64,000 nucleotides of DNA from Pseudomonadales bacterium (lineage in GTDB: Bacteria; Pseudomonadota; Gammaproteobacteria; Pseudomonadales; Azotimanducaceae). The stretch covers positions 1 to 64,000 of the forward strand of contig JAFMIA010000009.1 of assembly GCA_017854255.1 (NCBI GenBank), in the 5' to 3' direction. The notes under the pieces were generated by a model. That model saw only the letters and a program-made list of their open reading frames with translations. It was not told the origin of the DNA and made no database searches. The position numbers and the translations under genes were made by a program. Shown in pieces: positions 1 through 9,270 of the stretch (its first letter is position 1; the number at the start of each line of letters is the position of its first letter).

Positions 1-513
1 GCGCGCCATGAATGGGCACCCCATCAGACCGAGCAGCGCCAAGGCAAGCGCGCCCGGTCTTTACTGCAAAGATCTAGTGGGATAGGCGCTCAATGTGGTC
101 CGATGATGCCAAGACTCAAGGTTTTGCCTTAAGCGCCGGGCATCATGCGCCAAAAACAGCAGACTCATGATGGATCTTTACGACTTGAAGGACTCAAAGA
201 GTCTTGTAGGCAGCGGCTTCGCGTCTGCCACAAGAAAACTGCTGAATAAAGCCAGAATCGAAATGGGGTTGCATCTGGGTACCCGACTGCGTCCGAGCCC
301 GACGTTTTAGGGCGTCTCGATGATCAGCCGAAGGATTTTCGATTGCAGGCATTGCAGCATGCTTTGGGGCGCCGGCGTCAGCAACTCGCCGCTTTCAAAG
401 ACCTCTTGCTGCAAGGCTTTGCGGTAGGCCCCTCAAAGACTCTGATGAGTACGTCGAGCGCGCCCATTAGGGCAACCGCTGCAACGCTGCGTTCAAAAGA
501 CCTTGAAGTGCGC
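1..513. other. Stretch without an intact gene; possible decayed frame
   Basis: No full-length gene is visible here. On the minus strand, just downstream of the MBL hydrolase gene, one frame reads from an ATG at 467 and looks protein-like for about 16 codons; the neighbouring frame is open from 432 to a stop at 307 and also looks protein-like (about 41 codons). A single frameshift near 435 would join them, so this may be the remnant of a short gene, or of the end of a longer one. I do not recognise the product. A 47-codon plus-strand frame (167-310) is also open but has no ribosome binding site worth naming. Low confidence throughout. Confidence 0.3.
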
Positions 514-1278
514 CTAAGAGGATAAATCGATCCAACCAAAACCATCCGCTTGACTTGCCAGGGTCAAGACCCCTTCCCAGTCACACAGCACGCGGGTCAG
601 CGCAGATTTCGCCAGCGCTGGCTGATTGTTTTTTTCGCTGACATGAGAGATGACGAGATTCTGTAACCGAGGCAGATTCAGCGTTCCAACCAGTTCCGCG
701 GCCTGCTCGTTGGATAGGTGACCAAAATCACCAGCGACTCTGCGCTTTAAGGCGACGGGATAAGGCCCTGACGCCAACATTTCTTTGTCGTAATTACATT
801 CCAACATCAGCAGGTCACAGTCGTGATAGCGGTCTCGAACGTGTGCGGAAATGTGCCCCAAGTCCGTTAAAACGCCTACCCGGCTACTTTCTTCACTAAA
901 AATAAACTGGCAAGGCTCCCTAGCATCGTGCGGCACGACAACAGGCTCAACCTGAATCGAACCTATAGCAAAGGATTGTTCATATTGAATGGGCTTTAAC
1001 GCCGGAAGTGGGCCCGTTCGCTTAGCATCATAGGTACTCGGCGTCATATAAGCAGGGATATGAAATTTACGCGAGAACGCCGCAACCCCATTGATATGAT
1101 CAGCATGCTCATGGGTCACCAGAACCGCATCGATGTCCATCGGTGTTAAATCGAGCCGGGCCAGACGGCGAATGGTTTCTTTTAAGCCAAACCCAAGATC
1201 GAGTAGCAGTCGACCCTCGCGCCCTTCAATGACGGTGCTATTGCCCTTGCTACCACTGCCTAAGGATGCAACCCGCAT
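514..1278 (-). CDS. MBL-fold metallo-hydrolase (YycJ/VicX-like)
   Basis: A 254-residue metallo-beta-lactamase-fold hydrolase, the usual length for the YycJ/VicX group of putative phosphodiesterases or exonucleases. The N-terminus carries the GSGSKGNS signature typical of that group (residues 7-14), and the metal-binding motif HEHADH lies at residues 56-61; a further His lies in the C-terminal ISHVSEKN segment. No signal peptide or membrane segment is seen, so it is cytosolic. It starts three bases after the bamC stop, in the same direction, so it is probably the last gene of a dapA-bamC-MBL operon, an arrangement I know from pseudomonads and relatives. The family is certain from the motifs; the natural substrate is not known. 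Confidence 0.88.
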   Translation of the reverse strand: MRVASLGSGSKGNSTVIEGREGRLLLDLGFGLKETIRRLARLDLTPMDIDAVLVTHEHADHINGVAAFSRKFHIPAYMTPSTYDAKRTGPLPALKPIQYEQSFAIGSIQVEPVVVPHDAREPCQFIFSEESSRVGVLTDLGHISAHVRDRYHDCDLLMLECNYDKEMLASGPYPVALKRRVAGDFGHLSNEQAAELVGTLNLPRLQNLVISHVSEKNNQPALAKSALTRVLCDWEGVLTLASQADGFGWIDLSS

Positions 1279-1281
1279 GGA

Positions 1282-2358
1282 TTAAGTCGAGTACTCTTTA
1301 ATCACCTTGAGCAATCGCTCGGCAGCCAAGCCATCTGCAAAGCCGTCGCCTTGATAAACCGTGACCAGCACTTCGCCTTCGACATCTTCCAAACGGACCT
1401 CATAGAGGTCTGTTGCCGCTTGTGCCTGGTCACCACCGCTGAAAAGTCTTCGAAAAAAGGACGGCTTAGAGAGATGGCTCGGCGTGTAATAAACAAAATA
1501 CGTTTTCGTGCTGCGATTAATATCATTTACCGGAATATTCGCATTTTCCAATGCATCGCCAACGGTTGCCCATGCCCGGTTGAAATCAAGCTTATAACGA
1601 AGCTCCGGCTTAATTCGATCTGGGATTAGACGCGTCCGGCCTTCGGTCAAACCGGATGCCATCATGCTCATAGTACCCTGACTGATATTTTCGCCCAGAT
1701 AATAGGCCATAGCCTTTAGGACTTCGCGCTCCAATGCCAAATCATCGCTGCTGCCTTTCCAAACCATATTGTCCAATCGGTAAGGCGCATCAGCAGGCAC
1801 TTCGCGCTGCTCGATATACAATTCCGTACTACCGCTTCGAACCCCAGGCTCAAGCCTTAATTTAAACTGATACAGATTAATGTCCCGCGTATTTCGAAAG
1901 ACGTTGCCTTGCCGAATACTTTCAAAGACCGCTTCTGCCTCGCCCTGCCTCGCCGTCAACCATTTGCTCGTTAATATGCCTAGCGCTGGATCAGCAGCTG
2001 ATACTTCTAAATTATTCGCTTCCCAAAACTGCACGACTTTCGGCCAAACCACGGACGGGGGAATATCGAGGAACACCCATTGGGCATTATCCAGCTTTTT
2101 AATAACGATTTGGTCAACGCCATAACGCGTGCTGAGCGGTTCCGGCCGCCTCAGTTCGTATCGCGTACCGACGAGGCCCCGTGGATCCTGTATTTCTGGA
2201 ATCGGCATCATTTCCACATAGCTCGGCGTCTCAAGCCCGTCAGGCACCTGCGTCAATTTGGAACTGCCTGTTTCCAGCCGCCCCACCATCTCTTCGTTGC
2301 CAAACCAGCCGCAGCCAGTCACAGCAAATATGAATGCGCCTAAAAACCAGTTTCTCAT
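1282..2358 (-). CDS. bamC: Outer membrane assembly lipoprotein BamC
   Basis: BamC is an accessory lipoprotein of the BAM complex, which inserts beta-barrel proteins into the outer membrane. The chosen start at 2358 gives 358 residues with a short lipoprotein signal: hydrophobic stretch then VTGC, so the lipidated Cys is residue 16. A longer open frame upstream is ignored because it overlaps dapA and would bury the signal. The unstructured N-terminal arm (about residues 20-90) is followed by two helix-grip domains. The start codon overlaps the dapA stop in ATGA, so the two are translationally coupled, the classic gammaproteobacterial pair. Assignment rests on lipobox, length, domain pattern and the dapA context; sequence is divergent from E. 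coli. Confidence 0.85.
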   Translation of the reverse strand: MRNWFLGAFIFAVTGCGWFGNEEMVGRLETGSSKLTQVPDGLETPSYVEMMPIPEIQDPRGLVGTRYELRRPEPLSTRYGVDQIVIKKLDNAQWVFLDIPPSVVWPKVVQFWEANNLEVSAADPALGILTSKWLTARQGEAEAVFESIRQGNVFRNTRDINLYQFKLRLEPGVRSGSTELYIEQREVPADAPYRLDNMVWKGSSDDLALEREVLKAMAYYLGENISQGTMSMMASGLTEGRTRLIPDRIKPELRYKLDFNRAWATVGDALENANIPVNDINRSTKTYFVYYTPSHLSKPSFFRRLFSGGDQAQAATDLYEVRLEDVEGEVLVTVYQGDGFADGLAAERLLKVIKEYST

Positions 2359-3236
2359 GATGGGTTGATCCCCGCTGTCATCATCGCCTCTTTGACCCGC
2401 TTGTGATGGCGCTCGGTAAGTGGCGTTAATGGTAGTCGAATCTCCTTTGAAATGCGCCCCATTTCTGCAAGCGCCCACTTCACAGGGATCGGATTTGACT
2501 CGACAAAAAGACTTTGATGCAGCCCCATCAGAGGCTCATTTAAGGCCTCAGCACGGGCTCGATCACCCGCCGTCGCAGCTGCGGCCATGGCTGCCATTTG
2601 CGCTGGCACAAGGTTCGCGGTAACGCTGATGGTGCCGTGACCACCCTGCAACATCAATTCACAAGCCGTTTCATCATCACCTGAGAAAATCAGGAAGTCA
2701 TCGCCGCATAAAGCGCGAATGGATGCCGCCCGTTCAACCAACCCTGTCGCTTCTTTTATGCCAACCACCTGTGGCATGTCCGCAAGTCGTTTGACGGTTT
2801 CAGGCAATAAGTCACAAGCCGTTCGGCCCGGCACGTTATACAGGATCTGCGGCAAATCGACTGCTGCGGCAATGGCTTTATGATGGAGAAACAGCCCCTC
2901 CTGGGTGGGCTTATTGTAATAAGGCGTGACCAAAAGGCAGGCATCTGCACCGGAATCTTTTGCAGACGCCGTAAACTCAATTGCTTCGCGGGTTGAATTG
3001 GCCCCGGTCCCGGCCACGACCGGCACGCGCCCATTGGCGGCATTGACCACGGCGCGAATGATTTCGCAGTGCTCATGCGGCGTAACCGTTGGCGATTCCC
3101 CCGTGGTACCCACCGGAACAATGGCTTGCGTACCGCTTTGAATATGCCAATTCACCAGCGCCACGAGCCGGTCCCAATCGACAGATTCGTCGGATTGCAT
3201 CGGCGTAACCAGGGCGACAATACTGCCTCGGATCAT
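2355..3236 (-). CDS. dapA: 4-hydroxy-tetrahydrodipicolinate synthase DapA
   Basis: Condenses pyruvate with aspartate semialdehyde, the first committed step of lysine and diaminopimelate synthesis. The start at 3236 gives MIRGSIVALVTP, matching the family N-terminus; the open frame extends 19 codons further but that leader is not DapA-like. Length 293 residues is typical. The GTTGE motif binding pyruvate carboxylate is at about residue 44-48, the catalytic Tyr lies in LYNVPGRT (about 132-139), and the Schiff-base Lys in VGIKEATG (about 160-167). It overlaps bamC by four bases. Confident. Confidence 0.96.
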   Translation of the reverse strand: MIRGSIVALVTPMQSDESVDWDRLVALVNWHIQSGTQAIVPVGTTGESPTVTPHEHCEIIRAVVNAANGRVPVVAGTGANSTREAIEFTASAKDSGADACLLVTPYYNKPTQEGLFLHHKAIAAAVDLPQILYNVPGRTACDLLPETVKRLADMPQVVGIKEATGLVERAASIRALCGDDFLIFSGDDETACELMLQGGHGTISVTANLVPAQMAAMAAAATAGDRARAEALNEPLMGLHQSLFVESNPIPVKWALAEMGRISKEIRLPLTPLTERHHKRVKEAMMTAGINPS

Positions 3237-3312
3237 AAAGCATGATTCCATGAAAAACGGGAGCTCATAATAGCCATGCTGGTTTGCAGGCACAACTGCT
3301 CAGGGGCTAAAA

Positions 3313-4365
3313 CTAAACGGGTCGCCTAGGCCAAGCACTCAAAAGCGCTTTCATCAAAATCGCTAAGGGAATCGCAAAAAACACGCCGGCCAAACCAAAC
3401 CAAGCGCCAAAAATCAAAACCGCCAAAATAATCGCAAGTGGGTGCAAATTATTGGCCTCGGAAAACAGGATCGGCACCAAGACCAGCCCGTCTAAAGCCT
3501 GGATAACGAGATAACCCGCCATTAAGTAGAAAAAGTCACTCGATAGACCAAATTGCATTAACGCAACAATGGTGACCGGTACGGTCACCGCGGCAATTCC
3601 AAGATAGGGAATAATGACGGACAACCCGACCAAAAATCCCAGCAACGCGGCGTAGTTAAGGCCGAAAAATGCGAACAATCCGTAGGTCACCAAGCCCGCG
3701 ATGATCAGCTCCAGAAACTTCCCTCGAACATAGTTCTCCATTTGCCCGCTCAGCTCACTGCCGATTTGATGCATCAAAGGCCGCTCCTCGGGTAAAAAAC
3801 CCAAACAATACGACAGCAGCTGGTCTTTATCCTTGAGCAAGAAGAAAACCAAAATCGGCACGAGCAAGGTATAACCCAAGACGGTAATGAGCACGGGCAG
3901 TTGGGAGATCGATACCGTCAACAGCCATTGTCCGAGCGCCGTTGCTTCATCGCTGAGTAGATTTACCCAAACGCTAATCTGGCGTTCGGAAATCACCAAG
4001 GGAAAATGTGCTTGCAGCGAAACCAGTGTTGCCGACAACCGATCACTGAGCTCTGGCAGATCACGGTACAGACTTCCAAGCTGACGCCAAAATCGGGGCA
4101 ACAGGAACAACAAGAAACCAACAAAGCCCCCAAGGAACAACAAATACGTAATGGTTACCGAGAATGATCGGGGGACCCGCAAGCGCTGCAACTGATTAAT
4201 CACCCCCTGCATCACATAAGCCAGAACAATCCCAGTCAGAATTGGCACCAAAACAGAGCCCAGCATCACAAACAGCAAGCTCACGCCCAGCATGATTGCG
4301 AGCAGGATCAGCGCTTCTTCGTCAGAAAAATACCGACCCACCCATTTTTTAAGGATCGCTTTCAC
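3313..4365 (-). CDS. AI-2E/PerM-family permease
   Basis: A 350-residue integral membrane protein of the AI-2E transporter superfamily (PerM/YdiK/TqsA). It shows about seven to eight hydrophobic segments: a pair near residues 20-55, one near 70-90, a soluble loop at about 90-150, then a cluster from about 155 to 340 that contains the family's conserved LLGFLVGLSVIIPYLG region. In gammaproteobacteria PerM is commonly found beside bepA and dapA, as here. It overlaps tusA by four bases (ATGA), so the two are co-transcribed. Substrate is not determined; export of a signal molecule is only a family-level possibility. Confidence 0.85.
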   Translation of the reverse strand: MKAILKKWVGRYFSDEEALILLAIMLGVSLLFVMLGSVLVPILTGIVLAYVMQGVINQLQRLRVPRSFSVTITYLLFLGGFVGFLLFLLPRFWRQLGSLYRDLPELSDRLSATLVSLQAHFPLVISERQISVWVNLLSDEATALGQWLLTVSISQLPVLITVLGYTLLVPILVFFLLKDKDQLLSYCLGFLPEERPLMHQIGSELSGQMENYVRGKFLELIIAGLVTYGLFAFFGLNYAALLGFLVGLSVIIPYLGIAAVTVPVTIVALMQFGLSSDFFYLMAGYLVIQALDGLVLVPILFSEANNLHPLAIILAVLIFGAWFGLAGVFFAIPLAILMKALLSAWPRRPV

Positions 4366-4613
4366 GTCACGCGATCACTTTTTTTCAACCAATGCTTGTA
4401 AACCCCTGCCTCGTCGGTCTGATTTAACAGCACATGGCCACTTTGGGTCGCAAACACCTGAAAATCTCTAACAGAACCCGCGTCAGTTGATTCAACCAAA
4501 AGCACTTGGCCTGCAACCAGCTTATTGAGCATCTGTTTGGCTTTTAATAAAGGCATCGGACAATTCAATCCTTTCGTATCTAACGGCACAGGATCATCAC
4601 ACTCTAAATTCAC
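4362..4613 (-). CDS. tusA: TusA-family sulfurtransferase
   Basis: Small sulfur-carrier protein of the TusA/SirA family, which passes persulfide sulfur to the Tus relay for tRNA 2-thiolation or to other acceptors. The CPMP motif with the active Cys is in LDTKGLNCPMPLLKAK near residue 17. I place the start at a GTG at 4613, preceded by AAGGA at a 7-base spacing; this gives 83 residues, the family length. A longer frame from 4715 adds a hydrophobic leader that overlaps the divergent bepA start and is not expected in this family. Co-transcribed with perM downstream. Confidence 0.85.
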   Translation of the reverse strand: MNLECDDPVPLDTKGLNCPMPLLKAKQMLNKLVAGQVLLVESTDAGSVRDFQVFATQSGHVLLNQTDEAGVYKHWLKKSDRVT

Positions 4614-4708
4614 AACGACATCCTTTGGAGACTGACTCAAAAAGTATATCAGGCCAAAGCCAATGATACAGGTTGAACTCAAGGGCTTACCCCTGCGAAC
4701 ATAGCGGT

Positions 4709-6172
4709 ATGACATCGCGTGACCTCATCAACTTCCTCTTGCGTGCCGGATGCGCCGGGCTTGTGCTGTTTGCGATGACGGCTAAGTCCGCGAACAACGA
4801 CTTAAACCTGCCTGAACTTGGCGGGAGCAGTCCAGCAACCACCTCACTTGCCTTTGAGCATGATCTTGGTCAGCGATTTTTAAGAGCTGTCCGAGCGCAA
4901 ACCCCTGGCTATCAGGATCCTCTGGTCATCGACTATCTCGAACACCTCATATTCGCATTAGCGGAACATAGTGATCTTGAGGACCGCCGTTTGTACATCA
5001 CACTGATCGACAACGCGTCGATTAATGCATTTGCTGCACCCGGCGGCGTGCTGGGAATCAATCACGGTTTGTTTCTCCACGCGGAGACCCAGCATGAATT
5101 CTCAGCCATTCTGGCGCACGAACTCGCACATCTTAGCCAACGTCATTTTGCAAGAGGTATCGAGGCCAGTAAAAAGGCAGGTGTTATTTCAATTGCAGGG
5201 CTGCTCGCCGGCGTGATCCTTGCCGCAACAGCAGGGTCCGAGGCTGGCATCGCGGCAGTCACAACCAGTCGAGGCATCGCGAGTACGCAGCAACTAAGCT
5301 ATAGCAGAACGCGAGAATCTGAAGCCGATCGAATTGGAATCAGCACAATGACCCGGGCAAACCTTGACCCCAGAGCAATGGCGTACATGTTTGAACGGCT
5401 TGATCGACTAAACCGAGGTAGCGGCGAACAAATCCCTGAGTTCCTTAGAACCCACCCTGTAACCCGAAGTCGAATCAGCGACGCCTATAACCAAACTGAA
5501 AGCCTGGCCAAGAAAAAATGGGAACCGGACTTTGATTACCAACTGATCCGGGCTCGGGTCATGGTGTCGGATGCGGACCTGATCCAAAACATCATCAAAC
5601 GCTTTGAAAAGCATGCCCAGGTCAGACAAGGCGCCGCTTTGAGTGCGACTCAATATGGATTAGCGCTGGCTTATACCAAGGCAAAACGATTCAAGGAAGC
5701 GAAGCGCTTACTCGATGGCCTGCTGACGCAGTATCCAAACCACATCGCGCTGGAATTGGCGCAAATAGAGCGTTTAGCAGACAGTCGGCAGTTGCCCGAG
5801 GCCCTCAAAACTGCGCGCCGCGTGCTTGCGATTAATCCGAACAATTATCCCGTCTCGGTGATCTACGCCAGACTGCTCGACCAGTCAGAGCGACCGGATC
5901 TTGCGAGCGACGTGCTAAACGAACTGGTTCTGGCGCGCACCCAAGATGATCAAGTTTGGTATCAGCTGGCAGAGAGCCTGGGCTTGGCCAACGACATTCC
6001 CGGCGTTCACCAAGCCCGTGCAGAATATTTCCTGCTCAACGGCGACTTGGATGGCGCGGCGAAACAACTAGGTTACGCGCTGCCGCTTGTCCGGCAGAAT
6101 TTTCAACTGAGCGCGAAGATAAAACAGCGTATTGATGAAATTTGGGCATTACAGGACCAATCCTCTCAGTAG
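4709..6172 (+). CDS. bepA: M48 metalloprotease / chaperone BepA (YfgC)
   Basis: Periplasmic zinc protease that assists or degrades outer membrane proteins such as LptD. The start at 4709 gives 487 residues opening with a signal peptide (hydrophobic core about residues 8-24). The zinc site HELAH is at residues 137-141, with the third ligand expected in RESEADRIG about 60 residues later. The C-terminal half (about 280-480) consists of TPR-like helices. Length matches E. coli BepA (487 residues). An upstream in-frame ATG at 4673 would add 12 residues before the signal and is less likely. Divergent from tusA across about 95 bases. Confidence 0.93.
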   Translation: MTSRDLINFLLRAGCAGLVLFAMTAKSANNDLNLPELGGSSPATTSLAFEHDLGQRFLRAVRAQTPGYQDPLVIDYLEHLIFALAEHSDLEDRRLYITLIDNASINAFAAPGGVLGINHGLFLHAETQHEFSAILAHELAHLSQRHFARGIEASKKAGVISIAGLLAGVILAATAGSEAGIAAVTTSRGIASTQQLSYSRTRESEADRIGISTMTRANLDPRAMAYMFERLDRLNRGSGEQIPEFLRTHPVTRSRISDAYNQTESLAKKKWEPDFDYQLIRARVMVSDADLIQNIIKRFEKHAQVRQGAALSATQYGLALAYTKAKRFKEAKRLLDGLLTQYPNHIALELAQIERLADSRQLPEALKTARRVLAINPNNYPVSVIYARLLDQSERPDLASDVLNELVLARTQDDQVWYQLAESLGLANDIPGVHQARAEYFLLNGDLDGAAKQLGYALPLVRQNFQLSAKIKQRIDEIWALQDQSSQ

Positions 6173-6207
6173 CCTTTGGTCAAGATTATCGGCACCTAGT
6201 GTCGCGT

Positions 6208-7224
6208 TTAAAGCTTGAAATCCAGCATGCGTTGCAACGGCACCAAAGCCTTTGCAGCCAATTCAGCCGGAACAAAAATCTCTTGATCTTGGGTCAGTAA
6301 GGCGCGCTCAACCTGCTCAAGACTATTCATGGCCATCCAGGGACAGTGCGCGCAACTTTTACAGGTCGCGCCACTGCCTGCTGTCGGCGCCTCTAGGAAG
6401 CGCTTGCCTGGCGCTTGCTGCTGCATCTTGTAGAAGATTCCGCGATCCGTTGCCACAATAAAGGTCTCGGCGTCTGTCTCAACAGCGGCTTTAATCAGTT
6501 GCGAAGTCGAGCCCACAACGTCTGCCATCGCAACAACACTTTCAGGAGATTCTGGATGGACTAAGACCACAGCGTCAGGATAAACCTTCAGCAAATCAGC
6601 AATACCGCGGGCTTTAAATTCCTCATGAACAACACATGCGCCCTGCCATAGCAACATGTCAGCACCCGTTTGTTGCTGCACGTAGGCGCCCAAATACCGA
6701 TCAGGCGCCCACAGTATTTTCTCACCCTGAGCGCTCAAATGTTCAACGACGTCGAGCGCGATACTCGAGGTCACCACCCAATCCGCGCGCGCCTTGACCG
6801 CAGCCGACGTATTGGCGTACACCACGACCGTTCGATCATTATGTTCATCGCAAAAGGCCTCAAAGGCATCGATCGGGCACCCCAAATCCAAGGAACAGGT
6901 CGCCTCCAAGGTTGGCATCAAAACGGTTTTATCCGGACTCAGAATCTTTGCGGTCTCCCCCATGAAGCGAACCCCTGCAACAACAATCCGCTGCGCCGAA
7001 CTCATCGCACCGAATCGCGCCATTTCTAGAGAATCGGCAACGCAACCGCCTGTCTCATCGGCTAAGGCCTGCAGGTCTGGATCAGTATAGTAATGAGCCA
7101 CGAGCGTCGCATTATGCTCCTTGAGCAAGCCTTTAATTCGGGTCACCAAGGCCGCTTTTTCGACGCTGCTGAGTCCATGCGGCGCGGGATGCTGTGGAAT
7201 AGTGATATTCATATCGATGTCCAA
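6208..7224 (-). CDS. nadA: Quinolinate synthase NadA
   Basis: Condenses iminoaspartate with dihydroxyacetone phosphate to quinolinate in de novo NAD synthesis; carries an oxygen-sensitive [4Fe-4S] cluster. The 338 residues match the family. Signature pieces are [17 protein letters not shown] near residue 44, MGETAKIL near 108, conserved Cys in [12 protein letters not shown], and the C-terminal [13 protein letters not shown] region near residue 290-302 with the third cluster Cys. The gene is divergent from the glutathione-synthetase-like gene across 94 bases. A second in-frame ATG four codons in is possible as the start. Confidence 0.96.
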   Translation of the reverse strand: MDIDMNITIPQHPAPHGLSSVEKAALVTRIKGLLKEHNATLVAHYYTDPDLQALADETGGCVADSLEMARFGAMSSAQRIVVAGVRFMGETAKILSPDKTVLMPTLEATCSLDLGCPIDAFEAFCDEHNDRTVVVYANTSAAVKARADWVVTSSIALDVVEHLSAQGEKILWAPDRYLGAYVQQQTGADMLLWQGACVVHEEFKARGIADLLKVYPDAVVLVHPESPESVVAMADVVGSTSQLIKAAVETDAETFIVATDRGIFYKMQQQAPGKRFLEAPTAGSGATCKSCAHCPWMAMNSLEQVERALLTQDQEIFVPAELAAKALVPLQRMLDFKL

Positions 7225-7318
7225 TACCTTATATTGCGTCAGAGAAGTGGCCCCTTAATCTTTGGCACCAAACGCTTCCTTGGTAGTAATTATACGAGGG
7301 TTATCCGACAATGCGCCT

Positions 7319-8239
7319 ATGAAGCTATTGTTTCTTACCCAACCGCTTGATGTCAAAGAAGACGGCAATTTAGCATTGCTAACGACCGCGGCGATAGCGG
7401 CAGGCACGCACGTCGCCTGGGGGCACATAGACCAGCTCAGTCTCGTTGCCGGTCAGATCATCACCCGTGGTCAAAGGCTTACCCCGCATCAAGGTTTTCA
7501 AAGCGATCCAAACATTGATCAAGCATTAGCCTGCGGCGACTTCGATCTGGTTTGGGTACTGTCCCTCGGCAAACGCAACAGCTTTCTCGATAAGATTCAG
7601 CTCCTGAAAATACTGGAAACCCAAACGCGCGTTATTAACAGCACCGAGGCGCTTCTTTACCTCCGAAGTAAATACGGTCTGACGCAGTTAGGTGATCTGT
7701 TTCAACACCCCAAAACATTTGCCAGCAACCGAGCTGAGCCCTTCATCGAAATCATTGAAGGCGGCGGAGAGTGGATTTTAAAGCCAGCGGCCGGCAGCCT
7801 TGGTCAGGGCATATTTTTGCTCAACAAGACGACGCACAGTTATCCAAGCCTCATTCGCTACCTGCTAGGCCAGAACGCAGATCACTATTTGATTCTGCAG
7901 GAACACATTCCGGATATAGACCGCGGTGAAAAACGCGTCTTGATGGCGGCCGGGCATCTGATCGGCGCCTACCTTCGGCGTCAAGACACTGATCACCGGA
8001 CCAACTTAATGCAGGGCGGTCAAGCCGAACCAACCACCTTATCCGAAGCTGAGCAGACACTCGCTCTAAAGCTCGGCGCCTATTGTTCAGAGCTCGGGGC
8101 TGAGTTCATTGGAATTGATCTGGTCTACCCGTATGTCATCGAGATCAACGTGATCAACCCAGGCGGACTGGGCACCCTCATGTCACTCGGCGAGGCGAAT
8201 CAAGCTGGCGCGGTCATCAAGGCAATCCTTCAGACATAG
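7319..8239 (+). CDS. gshB: Glutathione-synthetase-like ATP-grasp protein
   Basis: ATP-grasp ligase resembling GshB, which adds glycine to gamma-glutamylcysteine. The start at 7319 gives MKLLFLTQPLD and 306 residues, close to the 315 of E. coli GshB. Supporting motifs are INSTEAL near residue 106, the ATP-binding WILKPAAGSLGQGIF near 150-165, HRTNLMQGG near 226, and the metal-binding EINVINPGGL near 279. The C-terminal motif differs from the usual EIN-V-TSPT, so this may be a divergent GshB or a sister ligase; no gshA is in the window to decide. Stops 45 bases before tRNA-Lys. Confidence 0.75.
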   Translation: MKLLFLTQPLDVKEDGNLALLTTAAIAAGTHVAWGHIDQLSLVAGQIITRGQRLTPHQGFQSDPNIDQALACGDFDLVWVLSLGKRNSFLDKIQLLKILETQTRVINSTEALLYLRSKYGLTQLGDLFQHPKTFASNRAEPFIEIIEGGGEWILKPAAGSLGQGIFLLNKTTHSYPSLIRYLLGQNADHYLILQEHIPDIDRGEKRVLMAAGHLIGAYLRRQDTDHRTNLMQGGQAEPTTLSEAEQTLALKLGAYCSELGAEFIGIDLVYPYVIEINVINPGGLGTLMSLGEANQAGAVIKAILQT

Positions 8240-8284
8240 ATCTTGAGTTTTCAGTACGAATCGGTATCATGGGCGCCTTTACGA

Positions 8285-8360
8285 GGGCCGTTAGCTCAGT
8301 TGGTAGAGCAGTTGGCTTTTAACCAATTGGTCCCGCGTTCGAGTCGCGGACGGCCCACCA
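8285..8360 (+). tRNA. tRNA-Lys (anticodon TTT)
   Basis: A 76-base cloverleaf: acceptor GGGCCGT pairs with ACGGCCC, D-stem GCTC/GAGC, anticodon stem GTTGG/CCAAT with loop CTTTTAA (anticodon TTT at positions 34-36), T-arm GCGTTCGAGTCGC region, discriminator A and an encoded CCA end at 8358-8360. In pseudomonads tRNA-Lys also lies beside queC/nadA, so the position is conserved. Confidence 0.97.
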
Positions 8361-8366
8361 AGCGAG

Positions 8367-8408
8367 AAGGGGTTGAGTAGTGTTTACTGCTCAACCCCTT
8401 ATTTTTTT
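8367..8408 (+). terminator. Rho-independent terminator of tRNA-Lys
   Basis: Fourteen-base-pair stem, 8367-8380 (AAGGGGTTGAGTAG) with 8387-8400, one G-T wobble, six-base loop, followed by a run of seven T (8402-8408). It lies six bases past the tRNA 3' end. Confidence 0.93.
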
Positions 8409-8757
8409 CCGAAGCCCTTCGAACCCAACCCCAACGTAGCCCAATACCCTTTTGCACAACCGAACCCAACGGGTGGTCATTGTCTTCGGCTACTGATTGC
8501 GCGTGGGTTGGCGTTAAGCACCAGGTCCACGGACCCAATTCGGCACGTTTCCCACAATCGGTCGTTGAACAAAATGATGGCATTCCGGCAGATCGCCGTC
8601 GCGGCCTTTAAAAAACAGCGGCTGAACCAATAGGCTGATCAGTGCCGGTCTTGATGCGTATTCTTGAAATTTTTCAAACCTAAAACCAAATTTAAAGGCT
8701 AGGCCCGCAGACGACTCAATCAATACCCATCAAATGCATCCTTCACAGAGACCCCGA
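8409..8757. other. Intergenic stretch after tRNA-Lys, nothing recognised
   Basis: About 350 bases with no recognisable gene. A minus-strand frame of 69 codons (8514-8723) is open but has no family resemblance. I looked for a second copy of the tRNA 3' end (an integration scar) and saw none. Confidence 0.5.
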
Positions 8758-9270
8758 CTAACCAAACAAAGCCTCTGCGCCGAGCACTAAGCCAGCAAGC
8801 CCCGCGCCCCAAATGCTGCAGGCCAATAGATCCAACCACAAAAAGGTCCAAGGCGAGAATCCGCTCACACCCATTAGCATCGGCACTAAACTTCGGATCA
8901 TGGTGAGGAGTCTTCCCAAAAGAACCGCATAGGCGCCAAAACGAATCAGGAAATTCTGAGCCCGCGAGACCGCAACAGCCTTTGTTTGAGCCCAACGCGA
9001 TTGCAGTAAGCGATCACCAAACGAGCGGCCCAGATGGAACCCAAATTGGTCCGCCAGAAACGCACCCACCATGGCGGCTAAAACGATTTCCGGTAAGGTT
9101 AGTAAACCTTGAACATAGATCACACTTGCCAACGACAAAAGGACTGCGCCACTGACAAACAAGCCGATCCCTGGGCAGGCCTCTGCAAACCCAAGGAGTG
9201 CTAACCCAACGAGCGCATAATCCGGGTTCTTAGACGCCCAAGCAGCAAACTCCTGGGCATAGGACATCAT
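8758..9270 (-). CDS. DedA-family membrane protein (VTT domain)
   Basis: A 170-residue inner membrane protein of the DedA/SNARE-associated family, members of which act in membrane homeostasis and undecaprenyl-phosphate or lipid flipping. The family signatures are visible: an acidic/glycine turn [12 protein letters not shown] near residue 26-37, [12 protein letters not shown] near 73-84, and [20 protein letters not shown] near 118-137, each flanked by hydrophobic segments. It is slightly shorter than the usual 200. The start overlaps the queC stop in ATGA, so it is translated from the queE-queC transcript. Which substrate it moves cannot be told. Confidence 0.88.
   Translation of the reverse strand: MMSYAQEFAAWASKNPDYALVGLALLGFAEACPGIGLFVSGAVLLSLASVIYVQGLLTLPEIVLAAMVGAFLADQFGFHLGRSFGDRLLQSRWAQTKAVAVSRAQNFLIRFGAYAVLLGRLLTMIRSLVPMLMGVSGFSPWTFLWLDLLACSIWGAGLAGLVLGAEALFG

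Noticed and set aside
2359-2478. Forty extra N-terminal codons for BamC
   Set aside because: They overlap dapA and would place the lipoprotein signal in the middle of the protein.
8296-8583. Minus-strand frame of 95 codons across the tRNA-Lys
   Set aside because: It runs antisense through the tRNA and its terminator; the RLERGTNWLKANCS segment is only the complement of the tRNA sequence.
8285-8757. Integration scar (att site) next to tRNA-Lys
   Set aside because: No second copy of the tRNA 3' end and no integrase or phage gene is visible.
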